Source of the DNA: Gammaproteobacteria bacterium
Lineage (GTDB): Bacteria > Pseudomonadota > Gammaproteobacteria > UBA1113
DNA: 61,010 nt
Direction: 5' to 3'
NCBI GenBank assembly: GCA_020051155.1
Contig: JAGVJK010000008.1
Location: forward strand, 1 to 61,010
In this document: in pieces, positions 19,913 to 28,901 of the stretch
How positions within the stretch are numbered: position 1 is the first letter of the stretch
Layout: every line of letters begins with the position of its first letter
The notes under the pieces: generated by a model
The model's input: only the letters and a program-made list of their open reading frames with translations
Told to the model about the DNA's origin: nothing
The model's database searches: none
Program-made: the position numbers and the translations under genes

Positions 19913-19987
19913 CGTAATTATCTCCAAACCCCTATTGCTCAGCCCATTATAGAGAAAAAGCTGGTATTTAAGTAATTGTACTTGATT

Positions 19988-20007
19988 ATTCTTAAGTGAT
20001 TATTAAG
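19988..20007 (-). promoter_or_regulatory. PmrA-like tandem box upstream of the giant gene
   Basis: On the minus strand the sequence reads CTTAATAAT-CA-CTTAAGAAT. Two nonamers are separated by 2 nt and match 15 of 18 positions of the Legionella/Coxiella PmrA box (cTTAATatT-N2-cTTAATatT). TTAAAT, a weak -10, follows 16 nt later, and a perfect TATAAT lies further downstream, about 36 nt after the box. Confidence 0.5.
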
Positions 20008-20075
20008 AGTAATGCTAGCTTTTTGAGGTAAACTTCAACGTAGCCGAGGGAGCTCCTTCTTACGGAGAACGCCTC

Positions 20076-21329
20076 CTAATACAAAACGCCCATAGGCACC
20101 GCATAAAGATTTTTACCAAAGCAAATAACTTCATGCCCACGATATAAAACCAAGCCGATAAAATGTAGATGTTTGCTAACTTGCATTAAATCACGCAAGC
20201 CAGAAAAATCTTTAGCTGTGACTTGAGTCGTTGCTTTCACTTCGATGCCAATTAAATGCTCTCCACGGGAGAGGACAAAATCAACTTCAGATTGAGTATA
20301 ACTACGATAAAAATATAGTTCAACGCCGTAATTTAAATGAATAAGCCGTTGTAATTGAATGTGACACCAGGTTTCAATCAATGCTCCTATATAAGATGAT
20401 GATTCCAATGCATCAGGATAGGTTAACCCTAATAAATAACATGCAAAACCTGTGTCATTAAAAAATAGTTTAGGTGATTTTACAAATCGTTTACCGACGT
20501 TATGAAACCAAGGCGGTAGCATGTTAATTTGAAAAGTTAGCTGCATCAAATCTAAATAACGTTGCAAGGTTCGTTTATCCATCTGCATATCAGATGCTAA
20601 ATCGTTAAAATTAATTAAGTTCGCTGTTCTTGCTGCAACTAAACGTAATAATCGATTATACGCAATAATATCAATGGGAGATTGTATCAGTTGAATATCA
20701 CGTTCAACATAAGTTTTTTGATAAGACTCATACCATTGTAATGTAAAAGATTGTTTTTGCTTTAGCATAACCTCTGGATATTGACCGTAAAAAATAAGCT
20801 CATTGAAATGCTCTGTAAAATCACTCAAAACGGAAAGTTCTTGTAATGCATCTGTCAATGTAGTTTCATCCGTAGGAGTGGTGAGTAAATCAAGCAAAGG
20901 ATTTTTTGTTAAAATATCACAGGTTTCTCTGACAGAGAGGCCATCTAAATAGAGAATAGCCACCCGACCGCTCAAACTTTCTTTCACCGCAGAGGATTGC
21001 AAAATATTAGCCGAGCCAGTTAATAGATAACGCCCAGGCTCACGATTCTCATCAATGGATTTTTTGATAGCAATGAGCAATTCAGGAGCTCGTTGAATTT
21101 CATCAATGACAACAGGCGCAGTATATCGAGATAAAAATGCATGAGGATCGGTGGCTGCAGCCTCCCAGGTGGTAAGATCATCTAAGGTTACATAATGGCT
21201 AAAATATCCCTGTTGTACCAATTGCTTCGCAAAGGTAGATTTACCAATTTGGCGAGGGCCTAATAGCAAAAGAGCCGGAAAGTCTTCTAAGGCAGCTAAA
21301 GCTTTCATGTATACTTGACGTTCTTTCAT
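20076..21329 (-). CDS. AAA family ATPase with DUF4143 domain (first of two)
   Basis: The 417-residue protein has a P-loop ATPase domain at the N-terminus with Walker A GPRQIGKST (K30), Walker B APVVIDEIQRAPEL and the sensor-like YLLTGSANILQS. The C-terminal half carries the DUF4143 domain: KSPKLFFNDTGFACYLLGL, ALIETWCHIQLQRL and a nuclease-like LYFYRSYTQSEVDFVLSRG-x-LIGIEVKAT. The E-V-D-x12-E-x-K pattern resembles PD-(D/E)xK folds. Members of this family occur in many scattered copies in bacteria and archaea; their function is not established. The promoter lies inside a 27-bp inverted repeat. A second, diverged member lies at 22970-24160, with an orphan gene between them. Confidence 0.9.
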   Translation of the reverse strand: MKERQVYMKALAALEDFPALLLLGPRQIGKSTFAKQLVQQGYFSHYVTLDDLTTWEAAATDPHAFLSRYTAPVVIDEIQRAPELLIAIKKSIDENREPGRYLLTGSANILQSSAVKESLSGRVAILYLDGLSVRETCDILTKNPLLDLLTTPTDETTLTDALQELSVLSDFTEHFNELIFYGQYPEVMLKQKQSFTLQWYESYQKTYVERDIQLIQSPIDIIAYNRLLRLVAARTANLINFNDLASDMQMDKRTLQRYLDLMQLTFQINMLPPWFHNVGKRFVKSPKLFFNDTGFACYLLGLTYPDALESSSYIGALIETWCHIQLQRLIHLNYGVELYFYRSYTQSEVDFVLSRGEHLIGIEVKATTQVTAKDFSGLRDLMQVSKHLHFIGLVLYRGHEVICFGKNLYAVPMGVLY

Positions 21330-21365
21330 GGAGAACCTGGTTTAAAATGAATCAAATTTTGAGAA

Positions 21366-21434
21366 ATTATAGCATCCGTACGTATGAATTTCAAACATTG
21401 GTATGTATGAAATTCATACGTATGGATGCTATAA
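21366..21434. promoter_or_regulatory. palindrome overlapping the promoter of the first DUF4143 gene
   Basis: Arms of 27 nt (21367-21393 and 21408-21434) are complementary with one mismatch around a 14-nt loop. On the minus strand TTGAAA (21389-21394) and TATAAT (21366-21371) are exactly 17 bp apart, so one arm spans the -35, the spacer and the -10. By symmetry the other arm offers ATGAAA-17-TATAAA toward the orphan gene on the plus strand. It is a likely operator and a possible divergent promoter. Confidence 0.7.
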
Positions 21435-21724
21435 ATTATAAAACTGCGGCATAGTATGACCTAACTTCATGATTAATGAAGTGTTATTGCACTACTGTAT
21501 GAGAAAAATTAAACATTGAAAAAAATTGTGCATTGCAGTAGCATTTGTCGCAAAATTGCTTAAAGCTGCAAGATTTTTAGCAGCATTTACTTTTATATGA
21601 AGATACATGATGAGGAGAGCTTTGTGATGAGAAGCGAACGTCAACCCAAAGACCGAAAGTAACCGGCTGAGGCGATTTTTCCTGACATGGGATAATGATT
21701 TTAGTAATAATGAGGTAATAAGAA
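21435..21724. other. leader region before the orphan gene, no gene seen
   Basis: This 290-nt stretch has no credible ORF. An 11-codon frame beginning near 21627 follows a good AGGAGA site, but its peptide (MRSERQPKDRK) has no recognisable family. If the divergent promoter at 21.4 kb is used, this is a long 5' leader. Confidence 0.4.
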
Positions 21725-22888
21725 ATGACTACAGAAAATTTATCAATGATACTGGGCTCTACTAGCACTGCGGAGCTAAACAGGTCTTCAAAGAAAAAGA
21801 AAGCAACTGAAATAAGCGCTCAGGACCTTCTACAAGCTGATGATAAAGCGCTTCGAAATTTACTCGCGTTAAATACTGATGTCCCCTACTTGATACAGGA
21901 TATGCGGGATGATGCCCCCCAATGGGTGCTAGCAGGTCGTTCTGCGAAGAATTTCAACAACTATTACCGCCTCCTCGAAGATGAACCAGCAAAGCAACAG
22001 CACTTATGCCTAGCGTATCTGCAGCTATTGTCTATGGATGATCCTGTTATTTTTTACAATTCATTCAAAGGAATAAAGTCTCAATATGATCCTGAAATAA
22101 ATTTTGAAGAGATTCTTTTTCGCTCAGAAATCATTAGAAAAGAGTTTTTCAAACAGGTTCATCTCCTGTACGAAAATTTAAACACGCAACAATTAGCACA
22201 ACTTCATAGGAAAAATAAAGATTATGAAGATAGACTCGAACAAGCACGATATGACGCATGGGATAGCGATTATGATGACTGTTATATAAGCGTTCCTTTC
22301 CAAAGGCTTGATATACAAGAACTGGCATGGTTTCGTGCTATCAAAAACTTTAGTCCCATCCTTGATTTAACACAGGAACAATTAGAAACATGCTATCACT
22401 CTCATTCTGGGAATAGCCCTTCCCTTTCCCGATGGGATTTAAATACTCGCATTTCAATGGACAAGGATGCACGCGCCTTGTGGGCAAACAAAGCCAGAAT
22501 GAATCCTAACTTGACGCCAAAAGAAATTGCACGAGACATTTGCCAAGACTATCTCGATGGGCGATTTGTCAGTGGTGGCCCACTTGCTTCTTTATTTGGA
22601 GAGAAGATTATTGTTCGTCAGCTTTTTTTCTGGCGCAAACAAACATCCTGTGAATTCATGACACGGATCTTGAACTATCTGCAGTCTAACCAAGATAAAC
22701 CCTATGATGAATTATTAGCAGAAATTTCTTACAGAATGATGGCGAGCCCTACGCTTAATCCAGTGGGTCGATCTTCCGGTATTTTGCGTATTATCATCGG
22801 TGAGTTTGTTAATGAACTCAAAAAAGAACTTTCCCCGGCACCTTCATCATCTGCTAATGGTAACGCCCTCTCATACCAGGTTCGTTAG
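21725..22888 (+). CDS. orphan protein between two DUF4143 ATPases
   Basis: The 387-residue protein is not recognised. It is soluble, without signal peptide or membrane helices. It starts with a Ser/Lys-rich segment (SSKKKKATE), followed by a helical body rich in Asp, Tyr and Trp, and ends in a low-complexity Ser/Pro tail. GAGG lies 10 nt before the ATG, in the same tgaggtaat context as the orphan gene at 27472. It is flanked by two DUF4143 ATPase genes, divergent from the first and convergent with the second. It could be an effector or part of a DUF4143-associated unit. No function is proposed. Confidence 0.7.
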   Translation: MTTENLSMILGSTSTAELNRSSKKKKATEISAQDLLQADDKALRNLLALNTDVPYLIQDMRDDAPQWVLAGRSAKNFNNYYRLLEDEPAKQQHLCLAYLQLLSMDDPVIFYNSFKGIKSQYDPEINFEEILFRSEIIRKEFFKQVHLLYENLNTQQLAQLHRKNKDYEDRLEQARYDAWDSDYDDCYISVPFQRLDIQELAWFRAIKNFSPILDLTQEQLETCYHSHSGNSPSLSRWDLNTRISMDKDARALWANKARMNPNLTPKEIARDICQDYLDGRFVSGGPLASLFGEKIIVRQLFFWRKQTSCEFMTRILNYLQSNQDKPYDELLAEISYRMMASPTLNPVGRSSGILRIIIGEFVNELKKELSPAPSSSANGNALSYQVR

Positions 22889-22926
22889 TTTAGGGGAAGT
22901 CTTTTAGAGCGGTATAGACAATAAGC

Positions 22927-22958
22927 GCCCGTCATTGAACTTTCATTCAAAGACGGGC
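22927..22958. terminator. hairpin between convergent genes
   Basis: GCCCGTC and TTGAA pair with TTCAA and GACGGGC around a short loop. It sits between the stop codons of the orphan gene and the second DUF4143 gene. Neither side has a clear U-tract, so it is a weak intrinsic terminator candidate for either direction. Confidence 0.45.
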
Positions 22959-22969
22959 TGCAAAAAACA

Positions 22970-24160
22970 TTATTCCTTAATAATCTTCGCCAAATCTTGA
23001 TAATGAATCAATCGCCATGAGCCCTGCTGTGGGCCGGGGTCACCTGTGTAAATCACATAACCGTATGGCACTCTTTCCGTAGCAATTTGCTGGAAATAAT
23101 TCAGGTTTTTAATAAACTCTGGGCGATAGGTTTGACCATATTTAATTTCCATGGGAATTAAATCGCGGCCGCTTTGCCAAATTAAATCGACTTCATTTTG
23201 CGAGCGGTCACGAAAATAATAAATACGTGCCTCTCGTCCCTGATTGAGTAATTGTTTATAGAAATCCAAAATTACTAAATTTTCAAATAAGCCGCCTTTT
23301 AATGGATCTCGACTTACTTGTTCAACTGTTTCTAGTCCTAATAAATAACTCACTAATCCCACGTCAGTAAAATATAATTTCGGCGATTTGATAATGCGTT
23401 TCCCAAAATTTTCAAAGTAAGGTTGCAAGCGAAATACAACATAGGACGCTTCTAACACAGACAGCCACGATTGAATAGTATGGTAGGAAATCCCCAACTC
23501 ATTTCCCAAATTAGCTGCCACAAATTCCGAACCTACACGCGCTGCACATAATTGCATGAAACGCTGAAATTGCGTCAAATCTTTCACTTGGATGATATTG
23601 CGCATGTCCCGTTCTAAGTAAGTCTTTACGTAGTTTTTATACACAAGCGTGGGACTGATGTGATCGCGAAAAATTCTCGGCAATCCACCAAAATACAATG
23701 CCTCATCTACAGGTAAATCAATGCCGGCCCTGATTAACTCTTGTGTGCTCATCGGAAGTAATTCTAATAAACCAACTCGGCCTGCTAAGGATTGCGTGAC
23801 GGATTGCATTAGCGCAAGATTATAACTACCAGTAATAATGAATTGCCCTTTGATTTGTCGTTGATCGGTTTCTACTTGCAAATACGATAATAGCTCCGGG
23901 AAATGATGTACCTCATCAAATATGGCGCCGCCATCGCCTAAAGATGCTAATAATCCCTTTGGATCATCCATGATTTGTACGCGTTGCGAAGGATCCTCTA
24001 AATTAAAATAAGGTTTTTGCGGAAAACAGCGCTGACTGAGGGTGGTTTTACCTGATTGTCGCGGGCCTGTGATGCTGATAACGGGGAAATTACGAGCCAA
24101 ACCCTGGAGTGTTGGCTCCATATCTCGTGAAAAATCTAATAATTTATCGTTATTACTCAA
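22970..24160 (-). CDS. AAA family ATPase with DUF4143 domain (second of two)
   Basis: The 396-residue protein has Walker A TGPRQSGKTT (K38), Walker B GGAIFDEVHHFPEL, the sensor FIITGSYNLALMQS and a YLERDMRNI linker. A DUF4143 C-terminus follows, with KSPKLYFTDVGLVSYLLGL and YYFRDRSQNEVDLIWQSG then IPMEIKYG. The start codon is TTG at 24160. The residues before the first ATG (24121) look like the usual family N-terminus, so the TTG start is preferred, but the ribosome site is weak. It shares the fold but only limited identity with the gene at 20076, so this is not a recent duplication. It lies just downstream of uvrA but has its own strong promoter set in a palindrome. Confidence 0.88.
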   Translation of the reverse strand: MSNNDKLLDFSRDMEPTLQGLARNFPVISITGPRQSGKTTLSQRCFPQKPYFNLEDPSQRVQIMDDPKGLLASLGDGGAIFDEVHHFPELLSYLQVETDQRQIKGQFIITGSYNLALMQSVTQSLAGRVGLLELLPMSTQELIRAGIDLPVDEALYFGGLPRIFRDHISPTLVYKNYVKTYLERDMRNIIQVKDLTQFQRFMQLCAARVGSEFVAANLGNELGISYHTIQSWLSVLEASYVVFRLQPYFENFGKRIIKSPKLYFTDVGLVSYLLGLETVEQVSRDPLKGGLFENLVILDFYKQLLNQGREARIYYFRDRSQNEVDLIWQSGRDLIPMEIKYGQTYRPEFIKNLNYFQQIATERVPYGYVIYTGDPGPQQGSWRLIHYQDLAKIIKE

Positions 24161-24169
24161 GGTGTTACA

Positions 24170-24238
24170 CCATTATTGACTAAATAGAAGTTGGACTTCT
24201 GTTTAGTCAATAATGGCAAGGATTGTGAGAGCTGTCAA
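24170..24238 (-). promoter_or_regulatory. consensus promoter with palindromic operator for the second DUF4143 gene
   Basis: On the minus strand TTGACA (24233-24238), 17 bp and CATTAT (24210-24215) form a near-consensus promoter. The -10 and start point are the first half of an inverted repeat with 22-nt arms (24170-24191 and 24195-24216, one mismatch, 3-nt loop). The layout suggests a repressor operator, or an mRNA hairpin immediately at the 5' end. Confidence 0.75.
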
Positions 24239-24255
24239 TTATTTTAGCGCTCTTC

Positions 24256-27084
24256 TTATTTCTTCAACATCGATTTCAAAAATTGTCCTGTATAAGATTT
24301 CGTGCATTTTGCGACGGTTTCTGGTGTGCCTGCCACCACTAACGTGCCGCCCTTGTCGCCGCCTTCGGGGCCTAAGTCGAGAATCCAATCGGCGGTTTTA
24401 ATCACGTCGAGATTATGCTCAATTACTAAAATTGTATTGCCGCGATCTCGTAGGCGGTGTAACACTTCGAGTAATTGTGCAATGTCGTGAAAATGTAAAC
24501 CGGTGGTGGGTTCATCTAAAATATAAAGTGTATTTCCCGTATCGCGGCGCGATAATTCTTTTGCTAATTTGATCCGCTGTGCTTCACCGCCGGAAAGTGT
24601 TGTCGCGCTTTGTCCTACATGCAAGTAGGCTAAACCAACATCAATCAAGGTTTGACATTTACGCGCAATCGCTGGAATAGGATCAAAAAAACTACGCGCC
24701 TCTTCCACTGTCATTTCTAGCACTTGATGAATGTTTTTTCCTTTATACAAGACCTCTAAGGTTTCACGATTATAACGTTTACCTTGGCAGATATCGCAGG
24801 TGACATAGACATCCGGTAAAAAGTGCATTTCTACTTTGATTAAACCATCGCCTTCACAGGCTTCGCAACGTCCACCTTTGACGTTAAAACTGAAACGTCC
24901 GACTTTATAACCACGAGAACGTGCTTCTTGCGTGCCGGCAAATAATTCACGGATATAGGTGAACATGCCGGTGTACGTGGCTGGGTTAGAACGCGGGGTA
25001 CGGCCAATGGGGCTTTGATCAATGTCGATGACATTATCAAAATGACCCATGCCAATAATTTTTTCGTGTGGCGCGGGAAATAATTGCGTGGCACCATTTA
25101 ATTCTCGCGCTGCGGCAGGATACAGCGTGTCATTGATCAAGGTGGATTTACCAGAGCCTGACACGCCAGTAATACACGTCATCAGCCCGACGGGAATATC
25201 TACGCTGAGATTTTTTAAATTATTGCTGCTAGCGCCGACAATACGAATCATCCGTTTCGGATCCACGGCGGCACGATCTTCTGGTATTGCAATGAATTTT
25301 TTTCCCGAAAGATACTGGCCGGTGATGGAGTTTTTATCTTTTAAAATTTTTTCTGGTACACCTGCTACAACAATTTCGCCGCCATGAACACCGGCACCGG
25401 GGCCAATGTCTACCACATAATCTGCTTGGCGAATCGCATCTTCATCATGCTCCACCACGATCACGGTATTACCTAAATCTCGTAATCGTACTAAGGTTTT
25501 TAATAACCGCTCATTGTCTCGTTGATGTAAACCGATGGAGGGTTCATCTAAGATATACATCACGCCCACTAAGCCTGCGCCAATTTGGCTGGCTAAGCGA
25601 ATGCGTTGTGCCTCACCACCGGAAAGAGTTTCAGCGCTGCGTTCTAAGGTAATATATTCCAAACCAACGTTGACTAAGAAACCTAAACGGCTGGTGAGTT
25701 CTTTTTGAATTTTTCCGGCAATTTCGCCACGGTAACCTGGCAAAGTTAAGGCTTGAAAAAACTGATGAGATTTTTCAATGGACATTGCGGTGATATCAGA
25801 GATGTTATGCTTTTCAATAAACACATTGCGCGCCGCTTCGCGTAGGCGTGAACCTTGACACACTTTACATTTGCTAACGCTTAAATATTTTGTTAATTCT
25901 TCTCGCACTGCTGTGGATTCAGATTCACGATAACGACGTTCCATGGCTGGTAAAATGCCTTCGAACACATGCTTGCGACGAGCAGCTCTACCCCGTGGGG
26001 TGATGTAACGAAACTCGATGACTTCATCACCAGAGCCATGCAAAATAATATCGCGAACTTTTTGCGATAATTTGTTATAGGGCTTATCCATATCAAAGTT
26101 ATAATGTTTTGCGAGGGATTGTAATAAACTAAAATAATAAGCATTGCGACTATCCCAACCGCGGAGTGCACCTTCAGATAAACTCGCTTCTGCATTGTGA
26201 ATAACGCGCTCTTCATCAAAAAATTGTTGCACACCTAAACCATCGCATTCAGGACATGCGCCTGCGGGATTGTTGAAGGAAAATAAGCGCGGTTCTAATT
26301 CTGTTAAACTGTATCCGCACTCAGGACAAGAAAATTTTGAAGAAAAGGTCATGAGTTGTTGTGCGGGGTGATCCATATCGACGATCACGGCTAAACCTTC
26401 GGCTAATTGTAATGCGGTTTCTAAGGATTCTGCGGTGCGTTGTTTTACATCTGGTTTTATTTTTAAACGGTCCACCACTACGTCAATGCTGTGTTTTTTT
26501 CTTAAAGCTAATTTAGGTGCGCTGTCTAATTCACAAATTTCTCCATTAATTCGAGCGCGTAAAAAACCTTGGGCGCGGAGAGATTCTAAGAGAGCTAAGT
26601 GCTCACCCTTTCGTTCTTTTACCACAGGAGCTAAGATCATTACTTTTGTATCCGCCGGTAAACTTAAAAGTTGATCCACCATTTGACTCACCGTTTGTGC
26701 TGCTAACACAGTGTTATGGTGCGGACATTGTGGTTGTCCAACACGTGCAAATAATAATCGTAAGTAATCATAAATTTCTGTGATCGTTCCGACGGTGGAG
26801 CGCGGGTTATGAGATGTGGCTTTTTGTTCGATGGAAATAGCGGGAGATAATCCCTCGATATGATCCACATCGGGTTTTTCCATCATAGAAAGAAATTGAC
26901 GGGCGTAGGAAGATAAGGATTCCACATAACGACGTTGGCCTTCCGCATAGAGCGTGTCAAAGGCTAAAGAAGACTTGCCAGAGCCTGATAAGCCGGTAAT
27001 GACGATCAATTGATCCCTTGGTAAATCAAGATCAATGTTTTTAAGATTATGGGTTCTAGCGCCCCGAATTTGTATGGTATCCAT
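24256..27084 (-). CDS. uvrA: excinuclease ABC subunit A
   Basis: UvrA is the damage-recognition ATPase of nucleotide excision repair. The 942-residue protein has the first Walker [16 protein letters not shown] near residue 35, the second [13 protein letters not shown] near residue 640, and two ABC signatures ([14 protein letters not shown] and [14 protein letters not shown]). Zinc-finger cysteines are present around [16 protein letters not shown] and [16 protein letters not shown] with CDICQG. The length is normal. No clear ribosome binding site precedes the ATG. TATAAT lies at 27120-27125 on the minus strand; a LexA box is not obvious. uvrA and ssb are neighbours in many gammaproteobacteria; here two genes and a repeat separate them. 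Confidence 0.97.
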   Translation of the reverse strand: MDTIQIRGARTHNLKNIDLDLPRDQLIVITGLSGSGKSSLAFDTLYAEGQRRYVESLSSYARQFLSMMEKPDVDHIEGLSPAISIEQKATSHNPRSTVGTITEIYDYLRLLFARVGQPQCPHHNTVLAAQTVSQMVDQLLSLPADTKVMILAPVVKERKGEHLALLESLRAQGFLRARINGEICELDSAPKLALRKKHSIDVVVDRLKIKPDVKQRTAESLETALQLAEGLAVIVDMDHPAQQLMTFSSKFSCPECGYSLTELEPRLFSFNNPAGACPECDGLGVQQFFDEERVIHNAEASLSEGALRGWDSRNAYYFSLLQSLAKHYNFDMDKPYNKLSQKVRDIILHGSGDEVIEFRYITPRGRAARRKHVFEGILPAMERRYRESESTAVREELTKYLSVSKCKVCQGSRLREAARNVFIEKHNISDITAMSIEKSHQFFQALTLPGYRGEIAGKIQKELTSRLGFLVNVGLEYITLERSAETLSGGEAQRIRLASQIGAGLVGVMYILDEPSIGLHQRDNERLLKTLVRLRDLGNTVIVVEHDEDAIRQADYVVDIGPGAGVHGGEIVVAGVPEKILKDKNSITGQYLSGKKFIAIPEDRAAVDPKRMIRIVGASSNNLKNLSVDIPVGLMTCITGVSGSGKSTLINDTLYPAAARELNGATQLFPAPHEKIIGMGHFDNVIDIDQSPIGRTPRSNPATYTGMFTYIRELFAGTQEARSRGYKVGRFSFNVKGGRCEACEGDGLIKVEMHFLPDVYVTCDICQGKRYNRETLEVLYKGKNIHQVLEMTVEEARSFFDPIPAIARKCQTLIDVGLAYLHVGQSATTLSGGEAQRIKLAKELSRRDTGNTLYILDEPTTGLHFHDIAQLLEVLHRLRDRGNTILVIEHNLDVIKTADWILDLGPEGGDKGGTLVVAGTPETVAKCTKSYTGQFLKSMLKK

Positions 27085-27119
27085 GGTGGTTTAATCCGCT
27101 GATTAGTCAAGAAGCGGGG

Positions 27120-27125
27120 ATTATA
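27120..27125 (-). promoter_or_regulatory. possible uvrA -10 box
   Basis: TATAAT on the minus strand lies about 36 nt before the uvrA start. No good -35 is visible and no LexA palindrome is evident. Confidence 0.35.
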
Positions 27126-27152
27126 GCATTGACCGTTAATTTTTAGAAAAAT

Positions 27153-27368
27153 TTAGATGTTGAATGCCGGTGAATATATTCTAAAGAGTGCCTTCTCCCC
27201 TTGAGGGAGAAGGTGCCCAACGGGCGGATGAGGGGTAATCAAAATTAGAAAGAATACTTTATTGAGGTGAACTATTGGGTACCCCTCATCCGGCCTTCGG
27301 CCACCTTCTCCCTCAAGGGGAGAAGGCACCTCTTAAATGTTTTCTCGATGACTCTGACATTTACCTCC
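27153..27368. repeat. dispersed palindromic element, copy 2
   Basis: It has the same arms as copy 1: GCCTTCTCCCCTTGAGGGAG followed by GGTGCCCAACGGGCGGATGA, then ACCCCTCATCCGGCCTTCGG and the GGGGAGAAGGCAC end. The right flank cgatgactctgacattta matches copy 1. It lies between divergent uvrA and the orphan gene at 27472, just upstream of the PmrA-like box of the latter. Confidence 0.85.
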
Positions 27369-27400
27369 TCAAAAAAAAACTTTCATATAATCAAGCTCTA

Positions 27401-27443
27401 TCTAATATTTCCTTAATATCTGCCTGATAGAATTCTCTTTAAT
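27401..27443 (+). promoter_or_regulatory. PmrA-like tandem box and -10 for the orphan gene at 27472
   Basis: TCTAATATT-TC-CTTAATATC (27401-27420) matches 15 of 18 positions of the Legionella/Coxiella PmrA consensus with the right 2-nt spacing. TTTAAT (27438-27443), one base from TATAAT, follows 17 nt later. This is the best of the three box candidates in the window. Confidence 0.6.
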
Positions 27444-27471
27444 GAGACTGTGATAAAGAGATGAGGTAATT

Positions 27472-28812
27472 ATGGTCGGCCCAGATAGCTCGGTACTTGC
27501 AAGAGTAATCAGCGCCCTACAAGACCGCGAAAAAATGATTGATGCACTAGCGTATAGCAATTATTTATATACGAAAGAGCGAAAAGCTTTAGAGGAATTC
27601 GTCGATTTTTTATTACAGAATGACTATCTCAATGCTGATATTCAACATCGCTACAAGGTTGATCCCCGTGTTTACAGTGAATTTGAGCTGGGCACCGATA
27701 GCCAAGAAAAAATGACCGCGAGAATGGTGATCTTCGCCGCTTTAATTATGCATATCACTACGCAAATTCAAACTACGAAAACTCTCGCCTTAGAGAATAC
27801 TGGCGTTGCCGGTGCTGATGATATTGTGGCCCTACAAACTTGGATCACTCAATCTAGAAATGCAGCCGGTGCTGTGTTAAAAAAATATCTTCATGCAGAT
27901 GCCGTATTTCCTATGACGGAGGATAGCCCTCTTTTTCAGGAACTACCTCAACCTCGTCTTCACTCTGATAAGAAATTTTCAACGGGGATGGTTATTGGCT
28001 TTGGCATTTTAGCTGTACTTGGAGTGATTGGTTTGAATGTCGCTACTGGCGGTATTGTGGGAATGATTTTCATGGGGCTAGCGATAGGTGGTGCCATTGT
28101 AGCTGGGGCTTCTGTGTTAGTGCGACTCGTGCAAGAATTAGTAGCTCCTGCTCAAGAAACTGCTGAGCAAGTTGCATCACAAGCAGGCATGAAGGAACCT
28201 ACCCCAACGGCTCCAACACCTACAGCAGCACCATCATTAAAAATATCTACCGCCGCACCGGAGCCCGCTGCAGCACCACCATTAAAAATTTCTACCGCCG
28301 CACCAGAGCCCGCTGCAGCATCACCATTAAAAATTTCTATCACCCCATCAGCGCCGCCGCTCGTGAGTGATAAACCAGAGCCAACACACGCACATTCTAC
28401 TAGGATGGGATTCTTTTCTCGTAAGTCACCGGAAGTTACAACACTAGTAATGTTGCTTTTAAGCAATTCTCACTTTTTACCTAATGATGCTGATAAGGTT
28501 TATCCAAGAGTTATCGAATCATTGTCCGCCATTAAAGATACTGACAGTCTTCTCTTTTCGCAATTGATTACGCAGCTTAGCAAACTTTCTGTGGAAGAGC
28601 GCCGACTCTGTCATGATGCGTTGAATCGAATACAGCAAATTAGAAGTGTCGATCCTCTTATTAACTCCGTTGACACGCTCATTGCACAACTCAATAAGCA
28701 ATTAGCGGAAGAGTTAACCGCAACACCCACGCAGGCGAGTTTCTCACATCGAATAACGCGAGCCGCTCATGGCTTTATCATGCTGTTGTTTGATCTTCCG
28801 TTGTTTTATTAA
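27472..28812 (+). CDS. orphan two-TM protein with Ala/Pro repeats, candidate effector
   Basis: The 446-residue protein is not recognised. Residues 1-170 are helical and charged. Residues about 172-225 form two glycine-rich membrane helices (GMVIGFGILAVLGVIGLNVA, then GMIFMGLAIGGAIVAGASVL). Residues about 245-300 are Ala/Pro/Thr-rich and contain three copies of a 15-residue unit of the type PLKISTAAPEPAAAS. A helical C-terminal domain follows and ends in a hydrophobic stretch, HGFIMLLFDLPLFY. GAGG lies 7 nt before the ATG. A PmrA-like box lies upstream. Two adjacent TM helices, low-complexity repeats, lack of homologues recognised here and the promoter fit a Dot/Icm substrate aimed at host membranes, but this is inference. 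Confidence 0.75.
   Translation: MVGPDSSVLARVISALQDREKMIDALAYSNYLYTKERKALEEFVDFLLQNDYLNADIQHRYKVDPRVYSEFELGTDSQEKMTARMVIFAALIMHITTQIQTTKTLALENTGVAGADDIVALQTWITQSRNAAGAVLKKYLHADAVFPMTEDSPLFQELPQPRLHSDKKFSTGMVIGFGILAVLGVIGLNVATGGIVGMIFMGLAIGGAIVAGASVLVRLVQELVAPAQETAEQVASQAGMKEPTPTAPTPTAAPSLKISTAAPEPAAAPPLKISTAAPEPAAASPLKISITPSAPPLVSDKPEPTHAHSTRMGFFSRKSPEVTTLVMLLLSNSHFLPNDADKVYPRVIESLSAIKDTDSLLFSQLITQLSKLSVEERRLCHDALNRIQQIRSVDPLINSVDTLIAQLNKQLAEELTATPTQASFSHRITRAAHGFIMLLFDLPLFY
28229..28345 (+). repeat. in-frame 45-bp tandem repeat
   Basis: A 45-bp unit (15 codons) is present about 2.6 times within the orphan gene at 27472. The first two units differ at only a few positions, for example accggagcc against accagagcc, so the duplication is recent or maintained by slippage. 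Confidence 0.8.
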
Positions 28813-28901
28813 AACTCCTCCGCAAGCGAGAACCGCTGTCGTTTTTATGATATACTCTGCCCCATTGAAAAAGCTCCAACCTCATGCATAAGGTTAATGA
28901 T

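Noticed and set aside
22970..24160. The two DUF4143 genes as a recent duplication or transposon ends
   Set aside because: The proteins share motifs but little identity, and their palindromes have unrelated sequences.
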